DNA from: Deinandra increscens subsp. villosa
Lineage: Eukaryota > Streptophyta > Magnoliopsida > Asterales > Asteraceae
NCBI GenBank assembly: GCA_039602395.1
Contig: JBCNJP010000010.1
Location: 91,916,000 to 91,979,999, forward strand
Reading direction: 5' to 3'
Length of the DNA stretch: 64,000 nucleotides
Under the pieces are notes generated by a model. That model saw only the letters and a program-made list of their open reading frames with translations. It ran no database searches and had not been told where the DNA came from. Shown piece after piece: positions 43,236-56,722 of this stretch (position 1 is the stretch's first letter; each line of letters begins with the position of its first letter). The translations under genes were made by a program, and so were the position numbers.

Positions 43236-43735
43236 NNNNNNNNNNNNNNNNNNNNNNNNNNNNNNNNNNNNNNNNNNNNNNNNNNNNNNNNNNNNNNNNN
43301 NNNNNNNNNNNNNNNNNNNNNNNNNNNNNNNNNNNNNNNNNNNNNNNNNNNNNNNNNNNNNNNNNNNNNNNNNNNNNNNNNNNNNNNNNNNNNNNNNNNN
43401 NNNNNNNNNNNNNNNNNNNNNNNNNNNNNNNNNNNNNNNNNNNNNNNNNNNNNNNNNNNNNNNNNNNNNNNNNNNNNNNNNNNNNNNNNNNNNNNNNNNN
43501 NNNNNNNNNNNNNNNNNNNNNNNNNNNNNNNNNNNNNNNNNNNNNNNNNNNNNNNNNNNNNNNNNNNNNNNNNNNNNNNNNNNNNNNNNNNNNNNNNNNN
43601 NNNNNNNNNNNNNNNNNNNNNNNNNNNNNNNNNNNNNNNNNNNNNNNNNNNNNNNNNNNNNNNNNNNNNNNNNNNNNNNNNNNNNNNNNNNNNNNNNNNN
43701 NNNNNNNNNNNNNNNNNNNNNNNNNNNNNNNNNNN
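43236..43735. other. Assembly gap (500 N)
   Basis: Exactly 500 N. The sequence before it ends at GAAGAAGAC, equivalent to 56713-56721. The sequence after it starts at CTAGGTGGATTAG, equivalent to 30182. The gap therefore joins the two copies of the duplicated segment. Confidence 1.
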
Positions 43736-46700
43736 CTAGGTGGATTAGCTTCTTTTCAAAACAGTCACAAATAAAGTGTACCTTTATGTTGATGTGTTTA
43801 GTCTTAGAATGCTGTACCGGATTTTTCATAATTTGTAGAGCAGCAGTATTATCACAATAAATTGGTGTGTCCACAATGGTCAAACCGTAGTCTGCCATCT
43901 GGTGTTGAATCCACAGAACTTGAGAACAACATGCACATGCTGCAACATATTCGGCTTCAACTATGGATTTTGAGACTGTATACTGTTTTTTGCACTGCCA
44001 GGAGATCAACCTATCTCCTAGATACTGAGATCCTACGGATGTGGATTTCCTGTCCAGTTCACAACCTCCATAATCACTGTCAAAAAAAGCAAACAAATTA
44101 AATTTTGAATATTTAAGGTACCAAAGACCAAGTCGTGTCCTGCCCTTCAGATATCTAAAGATTCGTTTGACAACAAGAAAATAAGACATTTTAGGTTGAG
44201 ATTGATAACGAGCACATGTATGACCAGCAAACATGATGTCAGGCCGACTAGCGGTCAGATACATCAGTGAGCCAATCCTGGAGTGATACATGTGCTCATT
44301 TACAAGTTCACCATCTGGATCAGGGGCCAAAAGCGCTCGAGAAACCATAGGTATGGCCATTGGCTTACAGTCTGAGATCTTCATTTTCTCCAGAATCTCA
44401 TCAACATACTTAGCTTGATGAATGCGAATGCCATTATCATCTTGCTTCACTTGAATGGCAAGAAAGTATTGCATCTCTCCCATAGCACTCATTTCAAATT
44501 TTTGTTTCATGACAACTTCAAACTCTTTACACAAATCTTCATTTGTAGACCCAAAGATGATATCGTCTACATATACTTGGACCATGATTATATCATCACC
44601 AAACACTTTTCGAAATAGTGCCTGATCCACCACACCATGTGAATACCCATGCTGAACAAGATGATCCATCACGGTGTTATAAATAAACCCAGGAGGTTGA
44701 GACACGTATACCTCCTCATCCATTTCAGCATACAAAAATGCAGTCTTAATATCCAGTTGATACACAGTGAAGTTCATGTAAGACGCATATGCCAGAAAAA
44801 TTTGAATTTCCTTCAAGCGGGCAACCGGAGCATACACCTCATCATAATCGATTCCTTCGATCTGCTTGTATCCTTGCACAATTAAATGTGCCTTGTTACG
44901 CATAATAACTCCACTATCATCCTTCTTGTTCTTGTAAAGCCAAAGAGTAGAACTGACCCTTTGATCCATTGGCTTTTCAACCAACTGCCATACCTTTAGT
45001 CTGGTAAACTGATTCAGCTCATCATGTATCACTTCAACCCAGCTTGGATCCTTTAATGCCATATCAATATTTGGGGGTGGGATCTGAGAGATAAAAACAT
45101 GTAAACATACATTGATTTATGATCCACATGTGCTTCTTGTTTGTACCCCTGCATTAAGAGGGCCAACAATATTCTCAGGTGGGTGATCCTTGTGAACTAG
45201 AGTTTCCAGAATCGCGGGAACTGTTATCTCAGGGTAAAGATTGGGCATGTTATCTTCTAGAGTAGTTGCCTCATGAGTTTCTGCATTAGAATCTGCCTCT
45301 AATGGAGAGGAAATATCGTTATCTTCAATAGAGACAACGGGTTCAGATTCTGGAGCTGATTCTGAGCCGAGCTCTAGGTCTTGCACTGGAGGAGTCTTTG
45401 AAATTACAAGGCTTCCCGAGGGTGCAAAGACATCATCATGGATCAATTCCGCTGCAATCACCATGATTTAATCTGAAAGGAATATGGAATTGATTATAAT
45501 CAAACACCTGTGCGGGACCAACTCCTGCATCAGTGGGATTTTATTCAAGACAATCGACATTGGTAGATTCCACCACCTTCCTTATCATTTTATTGTAGAC
45601 CCGATATGCTTAGCTGGCTGAATATCCTACAAAATAACATTCATCAGCTTTGGCTGCAAATTAAGGAAGTTCATCATGAATAAGAATAGTGCAGAGACAC
45701 CCAAAGGCTCGTAGGTGTTCAATCTTGGGTTTTTCTTTATACAAAATCTCATAGCGAAAGTCGCTTATTAATATGCACCATATTTTGAACATAACAGGCT
45801 ATATTTACAGCCTTTGCGCAGAACATAGTTGGCAATTTGGAATCACATAGCATAGTACATGCTGCTTCAAACAACGTTGTTGCGACGTTCAACTACTCTA
45901 TTTTGTAGCAGAGTATATGGAGCACTGAATTGATGTTCAATCCCCTTTTCAGCATAAAATGCATCAATGGCACTATTCTTGAACTCCGTCCCATTGTCAC
46001 TTCGGATGGACTTCACCTTCAGGTTGATCTTATTTTCAATCAAATTGATGAAAGCTTTTAAAATACCCACAGTTCCACTTTTCTTATCTAAAAAGAACAC
46101 CCAGTAAAAAATAGTGAGTAATCATCAGTAACAACTAAGAAAAAAGCACATCAATTTAAACTTAGCATACTCACTAGACCAAATAGGTCCATATGGATTA
46201 GTTCCAACACTGAGGAGATTGAATTGAACAGCTTTGGTTTATGAGGCCTTTTGTGCTGCTTCCCATTAACATAAGCCACACATTTCTCTCGCATTATGAA
46301 TTCTTCGATTGGCAAATCTTTTACATGATCTCCTCTTGCAAGTCGATTGAGATGCTTCACATTTGTATGACCCAGGAGTCGACGCCAAAGCTGAGCATGA
46401 TTCTTAACTGTCTTTGAAAGAAGGCATGCCACTTCAGTAGTCGGTGGCTTGTTCATGTTCAACACATAGGAATTGCCATGTATAGTAGTGCGCATTAGCA
46501 CCCAGTTGTCAGGTATGGTGTATCTAGGCTTCAAAATTAAACATTGTATACTATTGAAAAAAATGGATACTCTCTATCACAAATTTGTGACACACTCAGT
46601 AAGTTGTGATTAAGTTTCTCTACATAGTTGACGTCATGGAAATTAAGACAACCGTTCTTAACGGTACCCTTCTTGCTGATACGACGACCTCCAACACCTC

Positions 46701-46832
46701 CTGCAAAAGAACCCATATCCTCCATCGAATTCTTGTACATTTTGCAACATGGACATGTCTCCTGTCAAATACCTGGAACAACCACTTTCAACATACCAGA
46801 GATTGTTAACAGTCCTCCTTGGTTGTTCCTGC
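43736..46832 (-). pseudogene. E1 pol, copy 2
   Basis: Best preserved polymerase in the window. RT and RNase H are one open frame from 45062 down to the gap (DPSWVEVIHDELNQF, EEVYVSQPPGF, QVYVDDIIFGSTNEDL, FFDSDYGGCELDRKSTS, KTKHINIKVHFICDCFE). The two frameshifts of copy 1 are absent. Integrase MFFLDKKSGTVGILKAF and SDNGTEFKNSAIDAFYAEK is open at 46100-45867. Upstream, protease again has VESG in place of VDSG. The ~35-residue RT deletion after QPPGF is shared. The last ~37 codons are in the gap. Integrase is separated from RT by stops, so the polyprotein is not functional as it stands. Confidence 0.85.
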
Positions 46833-46847
46833 ATTAAAAGGAGATTA
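46829..46847 (-). promoter_or_regulatory. Gag stop and 3' splice acceptor-like site, E1 copy 2
   Basis: Same arrangement as 33276-33294: TAA (46847-46845), pyrimidine-rich spacer, ATGCAG, then GAA as first Pol codon. Confidence 0.5.
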
Positions 46848-49783
46848 GTTAGAGATCGGTACCTAGGTCATAACAGGTATGGGTTTCTTCATGTTGGTAC
46901 TACATGAAGCAGTGTTGGGCTTTTCCTAGACATTTTTGGGTTTATAGACTATCTGCACTTTCCAGGGTTGGCTATTTGTTGTAGACCTCAATTGAGAAGT
47001 AGACGGTGAGTTTTGCTTAGATTTTTTAAAATAAGCATTTTTGATGTTTGTTGTGTTTTTATACACACCTTTTTTTATATAATTTCGGTTAACCACCTTG
47101 GGTAAATTCCAATGACCTTTATCTCTCACCTTTCCCACTCTCGAAGAATTATTTGCAGAATTTGAATTGTCTTGAAAACCCTTTTTAGTTTTGAATTGTT
47201 TTAAGTTGGGTTGCTTCTGTTGGTGAGGTCTCAGCATCGTTGTTTTTTGAGGTGCTGAATTTTCAATTAGAGCACTAGCCTAGAAAGTTGAGTCTTTGGC
47301 TGTTATTGTTTCTTTGGGTAATATGGCTGATATGGTTTATGCAAACAATTTCGTGCCAAGTTTCCAGGCTTTCCACAAGTATAACATGATTGTTTCTTTG
47401 GAAAAGCGGGAGGATGGTAATGTTGTCGCCTAGTGGATTACCATTTTGGTTTTGCTGCATTTTTCTGAATCCAATATGTTTTTCCTTCAGGACAAGTGGA
47501 TAAAACATACTCCTGCTTTATTGGTTGGTTTTGGTCATAGACAGAGTAAACTTCTGGATAACGGACAAAGTCTTTTGGTTTAGAATCCCTTTCCTTTTTC
47601 ACATTTATCATACTATCAGATTTCCCATACACAAACACAGCTGGGACTAAGGAACAAGCAACCCATGGTTCCTTCCCCTTTTTTCAAAGATTTCACACAA
47701 CCATTAGTCTTTCCAATAGAAAACACACCAAATGAAGTTTTTTCACCAAAAACATTTAACTTGGAAAGTTTTGACACGGACTTTGACACTTCAGTAGCAA
47801 ACTTAGGAAATTCAAAATTGTCAGTTTTAGAATCATTCAAAACACTAGAATTATGGTTGTTATGATAAGCAATGCATTACTGTCCTTCTTTGAAACATCC
47901 TTAACCGTTACATTATCTGCACGTGAAATAGCTTTGTTAGTGTAATTAGGAGGAGCAGAAATTTTAATTGGACATGAAGAGAGTTTGCTTTCAACAAAGG
48001 CACTTTCCTTTTTGCCGTATGATGCAGTTGCTTCAAATGAAGATATTTTTTTTGATTCCTCAACAGTGAGAGGCACAGTGATCATTTGACTCCTTAAAGG
48101 GGGAGGAATAGTGTGAGTAGAGTGTTCAGTGTTTTCTAAAGAATTAAGCCCTAAACCTGATTTATCTTTAACATGCCTAATTGTCTCATCAGAGTTATAA
48201 AAGTGATGATTAGCTTCCATCATTTTTAAATGTATAGTCTGATGTTCATCTAAGGTAGATTGGGCAGTACTAAGCTTGATTCTTAGATCGAAAACTTCCT
48301 CATTTAATTCAGCTACCTTACTTTCAGATACTCTAAGAACACATTTTTTATTACCTAATTGTTCCTCAACAAACGTGAGATCCTTTTTGACTGCCTCAAG
48401 TTTTTCTCTAAAAATCCTAACACGATCTTTACTCTAACCTCTTTCAGAGTTGTTTCGTGAGTAAGGCTTTCATTAGTAAATTTAAATTCCCATTCTTTAA
48501 TTAAAGAGTGACATGTGGAATTGAGGCATACTTGACTGTTGTTGGAAGGCACATATGTACTTGGGTGTATATTAGCCATGAACGCATGATGGGTGGATTC
48601 TTTCGGCTCATTATCAACTTCTTCTTCAGCAAGCAATGCAATATGGGCATGACTCAAGTTCAATTCTTCAATCTGATCAGACCAATATAACCAGCAGATT
48701 GTTGCACCACCAACACCTTGTAGTTGTCCACATTTTCCTTCTTTTCAACAGTGGCTTTGATCTCTCTCTCAACTTTGGGTTTGGTGCATTCTCCAGCATA
48801 GTGTCCATACTCATTGCAGTTGTAACCCCTCAAGTTAGCCTTGTTAAAGGCACTCTTCATCCCTTTGCCTGCACTCCAGTCTTTTCTTCCTGTCTTTTTC
48901 ATAAATTGCTTGGCACGCAATCCTGATATTGCCATCTGGTATGATATGTCCATATGCTCAAGATCTTCATAATTGATTTGACATATGTCATATTCTTTCA
49001 AGTCTGCTGTTAACAAGGTTCCAGCCATAAGAGCCTGATAACAACTCATAATACCTACACCCAAAGCAAAACCAGAGTCATTAACAAGTTTTTAAACATC
49101 TAATGCCACATGGTTTGATGAAGATATTACAGCTGACTGAGAGACGAAGGCATTCAGGCTTGCTTGAGTGGCATTAGTGTAGCCTACACCAGAACTTGTT
49201 TGAGAAATAAATTCTTAATTCACTTGATTTAAGGCAATTTCTTGTTGACTTCAACCCGGGTGTATGTAACCTCTACCTCCCTCATTGCAGTGACAATTTT
49301 GACGAATCGCTGCATCTGTGTTTCAAGATTTTCACCTGGAGGATGACAAGACATATTATATATTTCTCTCAAGTTCTCACGTCTGCTCTCCTTCATATCA
49401 TCATTTCCCTTAAATGTGGTAATAAGAGCATTCAAAAGATCCTTAGCTGTAGTATATTCTTTAATTCCTTTAGCAATCTCGAGGGACAGACCCATAGTTA
49501 AGGCAGCCAGTGCCTTTGCATCCCATTCTACCCTTTCCCAATCATCATCCGTCCACTCACTTTCTACCTTAGCCACAACTGGTTGACCAGCTTCTCGAGT
49601 TATTGGAAAAATGTTTCCACATTTAATAGACCGCATGACTTTAGCATCATTGTAATTAATGTAGCTGACAAAACGATACTTCCAATTCATGAAATCCTAT
49701 CCTAACATCAGATGGGGAGGCCTAGTATTTGTCCCAATTTGGGTATCCATTTGGAGAGTGTTAGATGACACATCTGAGTCCAT
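46845..49783 (-). pseudogene. E1 gag, copy 2
   Basis: Starts at 49783 with MDSDVSSNTLQM, the more canonical form (copy 1 has MYSD). The same TAG precedes NWKYRFVSYINYND. The capsid block, Gly-for-Cys first knuckle (GYNCNEYGHYAGEC), coiled coil and basic tail follow as in copy 1. Extra lesions include a stop at the VNDSGF region (49090) and an 8-bp loss near 48435. The second knuckle reads CYTCGKPGNLARNC, again without its His. Confidence 0.8.
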
Positions 49784-49837
49784 TTTGATATACTCGGAGT
49801 CTGAAACTAAAAATAAACACCAAGCAGAAAACCCTTG

Positions 49838-50560
49838 ATCTGGACCGAAAACTGATTCGATAACCTGAAAAAGAACCAAATTGGAAACGTTACATTGAAT
49901 CGAAATAGAAACCAAAGACCAGATCGAATAGCTGAGCCGAAAACAACTGGATCGAAAACCACTGAGCCGAATATGAAAGCTTTCAACCAAACCGAAACAG
50001 CAACCCGAGACGGAAACCATGAGTCGAACCGAATACGTAAGTCAAAATAAAACGAGCCGAGACGAAAAGCAAACAGCTAAACCAGAAACACGAAATCCGA
50101 ACCGTAAACCTCAAACACGAACCGCAATCCTTCAAATCCAAACTGGAGATCGCAAACTTGTGTCGTAAACCTTCATGGAGCGAGCCGAACACTCAAATAT
50201 TGAGCTGAAAACACCATAACCGAGTCGAATCCTTCAAAACCGAGCCGAAAACCTTCTAACTTGGACGGAAACAATCGATCTCCGTACCAATAACCTTCAC
50301 CGGACCAACAGCGTACCAGTAACTTTCAAAGTACCAAGAACCGGACTAGACCAACAACGTACCAATGAACAGTAGCGTACCACCTTGGTACGGTGTAATT
50401 GCTTGCGGACCAATCAATAACCATCACGTACCACCGATGAAGATTATCTTTCGTACCAACGATCAGCGTACCAGAAGATCTAAGAAGATGCTCCTGCGTA
50501 CTAATGGATCATCGAGTGTACCAGTGTGTTCATCCGACGTACCAGCAGCATACCATTGTG
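49838..50560. repeat. E1 leader word arrays, copy 2
   Basis: Copy of 36290-37010 with the same GAGCCGAAAACC and CGTACCA words and only scattered changes. Confidence 0.8.
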
Positions 50561-50760
50561 AAATCGACTGATTTTTTAATTCTGGACTTTTTGAACTGGA
50601 ATTTGTAACAGTAAGCAACTAACACACTAGGAACCTTTTGAAATCAAATTTGACATCAAAAACACTTGGAATTGAGAAAAATTGATGAAATATGATCCAA
50701 ACACCTACTTTCTCTCACTAGAAAACACATATTGATCAAAACACAGCAGTAGAGCAACCT

Positions 50761-50777
50761 GGATTGCTCTGATACCA
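50761..50777 (-). promoter_or_regulatory. E1 primer-binding site, copy 2
   Basis: Minus strand TGGTATCAGAGCAATCC, identical to copy 1. Confidence 0.85.
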
Positions 50778-50778
50778 C

Positions 50779-51131
50779 TTCTAAGAACACGTACTATTGC
50801 ATGATTCGATCAATATGACGTACACAGATGTAAATAAAGCTTTGTTTGATTGATTTCAATAGCATAAGTACAAGAGAGATCTAGAGAGAGAAACACCAGA
50901 GTTTACACATGGTTAAGTTAAACAGTTCTCACTCTTCTATCTCTAAACTCAAAGACACAACCTATTTATAGTAAACTGGCTGGCGTACCAATTAACTCAA
51001 AGTACCACTTGGTATGTTGCGGCGTACTAACTGGTCCGCCCCATGGTACCCTGGAACTTACAATTATAAAATATACAATATGAACAACAAACACCTAGAC
51101 CTAGCATTAGACATCCAAACTTGTCCTAACA
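50779..51131 (-). repeat. E1 LTR, copy 2
   Basis: Matches 37231-37583, again with primer-binding site left and purine tract AAGGGGGATTT right (51132-51142). This shows the odd arrangement is not a local sequencing artefact. Confidence 0.7.
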
Positions 51132-51602
51132 AAATCCCCCTTGATGTGTGCTGTATCAAATCTTCAAACTCTTTGAATACGTTGTTAGTTGATGTAGGGT
51201 AGGCATGGCAGGAATAGGACTGTGTCAACTGAACCATTTGTAAAAGTATCCTTTGTTAGCTTGTCCTCTAACTGGCTAAAGGAATAAACTCTTTGACAAC
51301 TTTGTAACCATGCATTAGATCCACTATGAGATCTATATATGAGAGAATTTGATTCTTTCAACCTGCAAACTTCAGAAGATAAAAGTTGTGATTTTTCATT
51401 TACAACATAACTTTAATCTTGAGCAAAAATCTCCTTTGGAGAACCAAGATATTTTGAAATTAATTTTTAAAATTTGTTGTATCTCATGTCGATCGGATCG
51501 AAAAAAAGAAGAAATAATATCTTTTTGGATTTTACAAACGTTATATCAAAACCACCTAAAATCTTTTTGTATCTCATGAGTGAGTTTTAACAAATTTTCA
51601 AA

Positions 51603-54600
51603 ATGGATCTGTTTCAAGCATTCACTGCAATGTCAACGTCTATTCAAGCTTTTCTCAATTTAGAAAATGAAATTGGGACTACAAACAAAGTTAAGTTAAT
51701 GAAGTTTGAAGGTTTTCATAACTGGAAGACACGATACGAATCGTACATTGGAGTAACTGATGTAAGTCTTTGGACACCAATGTTAGATGGATATGTCATA
51801 CCAAAGATTAATGGTGAAGACAAACCACTCAGTAAGATGAATGAAACAGAAAAAGAAGCTTTCAAATTGGAAAGGAAGGCGTATGCTACGTTGTCTATGG
51901 CATTACCTAAAGACATTTTACATCAATTCAAGATGCATACAACTTCTAAAGCTTTGTGGGATGCTCTATGTAATAGATGTGAAGGTAATGTGCAATACAA
52001 AAAGAGCAAAAAGAAGGTCTTATTGAGAGAATATGACAATTTTTGTTATGTTCAAAATGAAACTATCAATGATTTGGTTTCAAGACTTTCACACTTGGTA
52101 ACGAACTTGAAATAGCCGGAGTAAAGAAAGAAGCCAATGAATTGAAGGAAAAATTGTTGGATGCATTGCCTGCTAAGTGGGAAGGTTATATTTTGTTTTT
52201 AACTCATGAAAAAGGCTTTGATGATGTATCTTACGATGAATTGACAAGGAATTTGTTAGCAAGAGAATTAGATATGATGAGGGTTAAGACATTACCAACA
52301 CAAGTACAAAACCCGGATGTCTATTTTGGAGAAAATGCTTCTACTATTCATGCAAAGGTGAAAACAAGTTCAAATCCAGCTCCTACTGCTTTGTATGTGG
52401 AAAACTCTTCAGCTGGGTATTTAAATGTGTCTAGAGGACCATCCATGGGATCTGATACTCAAAATACTACAGTTACATATCCAGTTCATTCAAGCTAATA
52501 TGCATTTGTATCAAGTCAAGGTCCATTTTCTGCAAAAACAACAAATGATTTGATGGCATTGTTCTCTGCCATGGTGTCATCATATGATGGTATGATCGCG
52601 AGAAAGTTAACAAGTGATGAGTTGACCGATGAGGATTATGAACAGATAGATGCTGATGATCTAGAATTAATGGATGTCAAATGGTCCATGGCAATGTTGG
52701 TTCGAAGAGGGAAAAAGTTCATGCAAAGAACGGGACGGAAATATTTGAATCCTGAAGGAAAGCTTGGATTTGATAAAGCTAATGTCAGATGCTTCAATTG
52801 TCAAAATTATGTTCATTTTGTCAAAGAGTGTAATCAAGCTAAAAAGCAAGAAACTTCTCGTTTGTATCAGAAATACGCTTCACAAAGTGCACAAAATTCA
52901 GAGAGTGACAATAATCCTTCTACTTCTACTACAAATGCTAATGATTCAAGTTCGGGAACTAAAGCTTTAGTTTCTCAAACTAGTGATGGATATGATTGGA
53001 GTACTGATTTTCCTGATGAATCTGCTTTCTTGTACAGTTCTGTAGCTGAAAATATGGAAATTGAAATAAATTCTGAACTTCATAGAGATGATTTTCTTGG
53101 TGATGCACATCAAGCATTTATGACTGATATACAGGTTGATTCTAAATTATGTGATCTTTGTGCTTTTACTGCTACTCAATTAAAAGAACTTTCTCATGAG
53201 AAAGTAATGTATTATGATAAATACATGCTAGCCGAGGAAAATACCAAAATTTTCAAATAAAGGTGAGAGGCTGTTAAAGCTGAACTGAAAAAGGAACACA
53301 CTTTGACTCTTGACACTAGAGTTGAATTGAATAATAAAACTGAGGAATAAATCTTTTCTGAGAAAAAAGCCTGCAAAAGCTACGGCTAAAATTTCAGAGT
53401 TGAATATTGAAATCTTGGATCTTAAACGACAAATTGAGAATTCAAAAATTTAACTTCCTTTGTAAGTTATTTGTGAAAAGATGAAACCTTGAAAGAAGTG
53501 TTTAAAGAGTTAAGGTGCAATTCAGTTCCACCAGTAATTTCTTACGGCTTGGAACCCACTGAGACTGAAAACAAGCCGTCAGTTATGTTTGATTACTATA
53601 AATTTACTGAAAATCTGCTTAGGTCTTCTGATCGACACAAGGGAACGTATAAGAAAAGGCCTGGAAAACATGGTTCAAAACCAAATCATGTTGATTCCAA
53701 AAATTCAGAATCCAGTGACCTTACGGTTGTTAAACCTGTCATTGAGATTAAATCTCAGACTGGTGTTAAACCAACACCTTTAGAAGCTAAAATGAAGATT
53801 TTGTTAACTTAAAAGAAAATGAAAGAGTTTGAAATATAAAATTTTTCAAAAGTTCTTGATTTGTATTATGAAAAAGATACAATAAATGAGGGGAATCAAA
53901 CCAGGCTTGATGTTTCTACAATTCTGGTTCCGGTTCCGATTCCTAAATCAGCTAAGTTTAGCGGAATTGGTTTTGGATCAACCGATGTTGAAAATTTTGA
54001 GGTCAATCGGACGAAATCTAAAAAATTTCAGAAGAATGATAAGAAAGGTGTCAAATCATTTGACACAAAATCTGAGAAAATTGATGATAAGCCGAAAGGA
54101 AAATCTGAGCTTGGTGAATCTTCTACCACTTAAAAAATGTATTGATTGAAAGGAAGTGATACAATTTTTTCAGATGTTGTTTTTCCTTTGAGTTGTGTTG
54201 ATCCAACTCGTGTTGCAAAAGTTTTCAATGTTGCTTCTAGAGTGAAAGTGATACCTGATCTTGAAAATGTGTCAAAGGTCGAGACAAAGTCCACACCCAA
54301 TGACCAGAAATCTAAACCCAAATCAAAATCACCAAAGTACTCACCAAAGAGTTGTTATAATTCTGATGGTCAATTTTCATCAAAAATAAATTCTTTTGAG
54401 TATGAATTGTATGGTTTTTGTGATGATTACAATTTTTATGATGATTTTGGACAGAGTTCATCATATAAACATTCTGGTCAATCTACCTCCAAACCTATCA
54501 AACCAAAACGTTATTCAGAAAACTGTGGTTATGATGAATATGGGGTTTATAATGAATTCGGTTATACTGGGCCATTGTTCAAACCACTTCCAAAGTTTCA

Positions 54601-55073
54601 TTCTAGAGTGTTTAAGACCCGTAAACCAAAGGAAATCATTCCTCCTATCCGTGATGATGGTACTACAGAAAAATTTGGGAATCCCATTGGAACTCATTCC
54701 TGAACATCGGAAATGTTTTTATTTTCATAAGCGGGGACATTTACTTTCCAAGTGTCTTGTGCTTCCTAAAAAGAAGAGTTCCACTGCAAAAACAAACAAA
54801 TCAGAAAATTATGATTATGATTCGAACTCTGTTTCAAAAGACGAGATGGTAGATGAGCCGATGGTTACCAAGCATCACTTTAAACGTGAATTTTTTTTCA
54901 ACCATAATCAAAGTAGTTTTGGTAATTCATCAAATCAGGCTTCCACATCTGACTCATCTATTCCCTCATTGAAACAGAAGTGGCTTCCAAAGATGACATC
55001 AAAAGCCACTGAAGATTTTTCTGAGGACATCGGTCGACCCAAAGCTAAAAGCTTGGGTCCTGCTTTAAACTAA
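51603..55073 (+). pseudogene. E2 gag, copy 2
   Basis: ATG at 51603. The first 170 codons are open (MDLFQAFTAMSTSIQAFLNL, LWDALCNRCEGN) and stop at a frameshift near 52100. The knuckle CFNCQNYVHFVKEC sits in an open frame 52550-53260. KGSDTIFSDVVFPLSCVD is at 54146. The second knuckle reads CFYFHKRGHLLSKC, with Cys changed to Phe relative to copy 1. It ends LGPALN with TAA at 55071. It is slightly better preserved than copy 1 at the 5' end. Confidence 0.8.
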
Positions 55074-55094
55074 TTATCTGCTGACCTGTGCAGG
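55071..55094 (+). promoter_or_regulatory. Gag stop and 3' splice acceptor-like site, E2 copy 2
   Basis: TAA, TTATCTGCTGACCTGTGCAG, then GGA at 55094 as first Pol codon. Same as copy 1. Confidence 0.5.
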
Positions 55095-56722
55095 GAGCTC
55101 AGAAAAAGGTTGTCAACAACTTTTGGGTGGTTGATAGTGGAGCTTCCCGGCACATGACAGGTAACATTTCCCTGTTGTCTGATGTGAAACCAATTAAAGG
55201 TGGGAATGTTAATTTTGCTAGAAACAAAGGTGGAAAAATTACCAGTGAAGGAAAAAATGGGTAATGAGAGTGTCACATTTGATCGAGTACAATTTGTGAA
55301 AGAGTTGCAACACAATCTGCTGAGTGTCTCTCAGATTTGTGACAAGCAGTTCACTACTGCTTTCACAAGCTCTAAGTGCTTGATTTTGAAGCCTGGAATC
55401 AACATCCCGGATGACTGGATGGTGATGCGTGCACCACGGTTTAGAGATTTGTATTACTAAAGCCACTGAGAAAGAGTCCATTATGTGGCATCGCCAAATG
55501 GGACACATTAACTACCATAAAATGAATTACTTGGTGAATCATAATCTGGTAGACGGAGTTGCGAATAATCTCTTTACTTTTCATGTTGATTGTCAAAGAA
55601 ATACCTTTGCACCAGCAAAAAACAAGTTCATTTCAAGGGTTAGCTTATGATGATTTCTTTGATTCTTTCTCTACAGCAAGTAATGCTTCTGATGATGAGA
55701 TTTCAAAAGACGATCTACTTGCTGCTATGTATCATACAATGTTTCAGAATGGATCTAAAGTTCCGAAGCTTCCTGTTGCTCCTACTACTTCAGCTTCATC
55801 TAGTTAGGATGTTTCTAATTTGGAGACTGTTAGTTCATCTGAAGATGATGAAAGTGATTTTCATTAGGCTGAGTTGGGACCGATTAATGATCCAACTCCT
55901 TTACCGAGCACTACTTCTTCTGTTTCGTCTAGCTCGGAGGTTGCAAAACTGAATATCACTAATCTTTAAGACAACGTGGTGGTTCCAGATGTTTCTACTC
56001 TCAGAATTCATAATATTCATCCACAAGAGAGTATTATTGGTGATCCAGATTCTAGTGTTCGCACACGACATCAATTATCCAGTTCAGTAGATGAACTAAT
56101 TGCTAAAATTCGTGATTCCGGGATTCAAGATGAAGTTTTTCATTCCTGCTTCTTATCTCAAGTTGAGCTTGAACTGTTGACCAAGCATTGCAAGAGTCTT
56201 CTTGGGTGGAGGCAATGCATGAGGAATTGCAACAATTTCAGAAATTGGGAGTCTGGCACCTTGTTGATTTACCCAAGGTTTCCAAAGAACCTTGCGGGAC
56301 ACGTTGGGTGTTTAAAAATGTAAAAAGGACGATCAAGGCATCATTGTTAGAAACAAAGCTTGATTGGTGGTTCAAGGCTTCTCTCAGAAAGAAGGGATCG
56401 ACTTAAATGAAGTTTACGCTCTGTTAGCTCGGATTGAAGCGATTCACATTTTCTTGGCTTTTGCAGCGTAAAAAGGCTTTAAGGGTGTATCAGATGGATG
56501 TTAAAAGTGCTTTTCTAAATGGGAAGATTCATGAAGAATTTATGTTAAACAGCCACCTGGTTTTATGATCCTGACTTCCCTGAGTGCGTTTACAAGTTGG
56601 ATAAAGCTTTGTACAGTCTTCATCAAGCTCCACGGGCTTCGTATGAGACTTTATCTACTCACCAATTTGATAATGGTTTCAAGCACGGGAAGGTTGAGTG
56701 TGCACTTTTCTCGAAGAAGACG
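55094..56722 (+). pseudogene. E2 pol, copy 2, 5' half
   Basis: Protease with intact DSGASRHMTG, pre-integrase MWHRQMGHINYHKMNYLV, no integrase core, linker, and RT to CALFSKK. It is interrupted at 56722 by element E4; the RT remainder and RNase H resume at 60187. The deletion near 55455 removes part of the region between RFRDLY and ITKATEKES. Confidence 0.8.

Larger units (their letters stand above)
43736..56721. repeat. Second copy of the 13 kb segment 30182-43235
   Basis: Feature order, orientation and sequence match 30182-43235 throughout, with an offset drifting from 13554 to 13486. Differences are scattered substitutions, short indels and a deletion of roughly 70 bp near 55455 (copy 1 has it at about 41910-41980). 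The copy begins at the first base after the gap. Confidence 0.95.
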
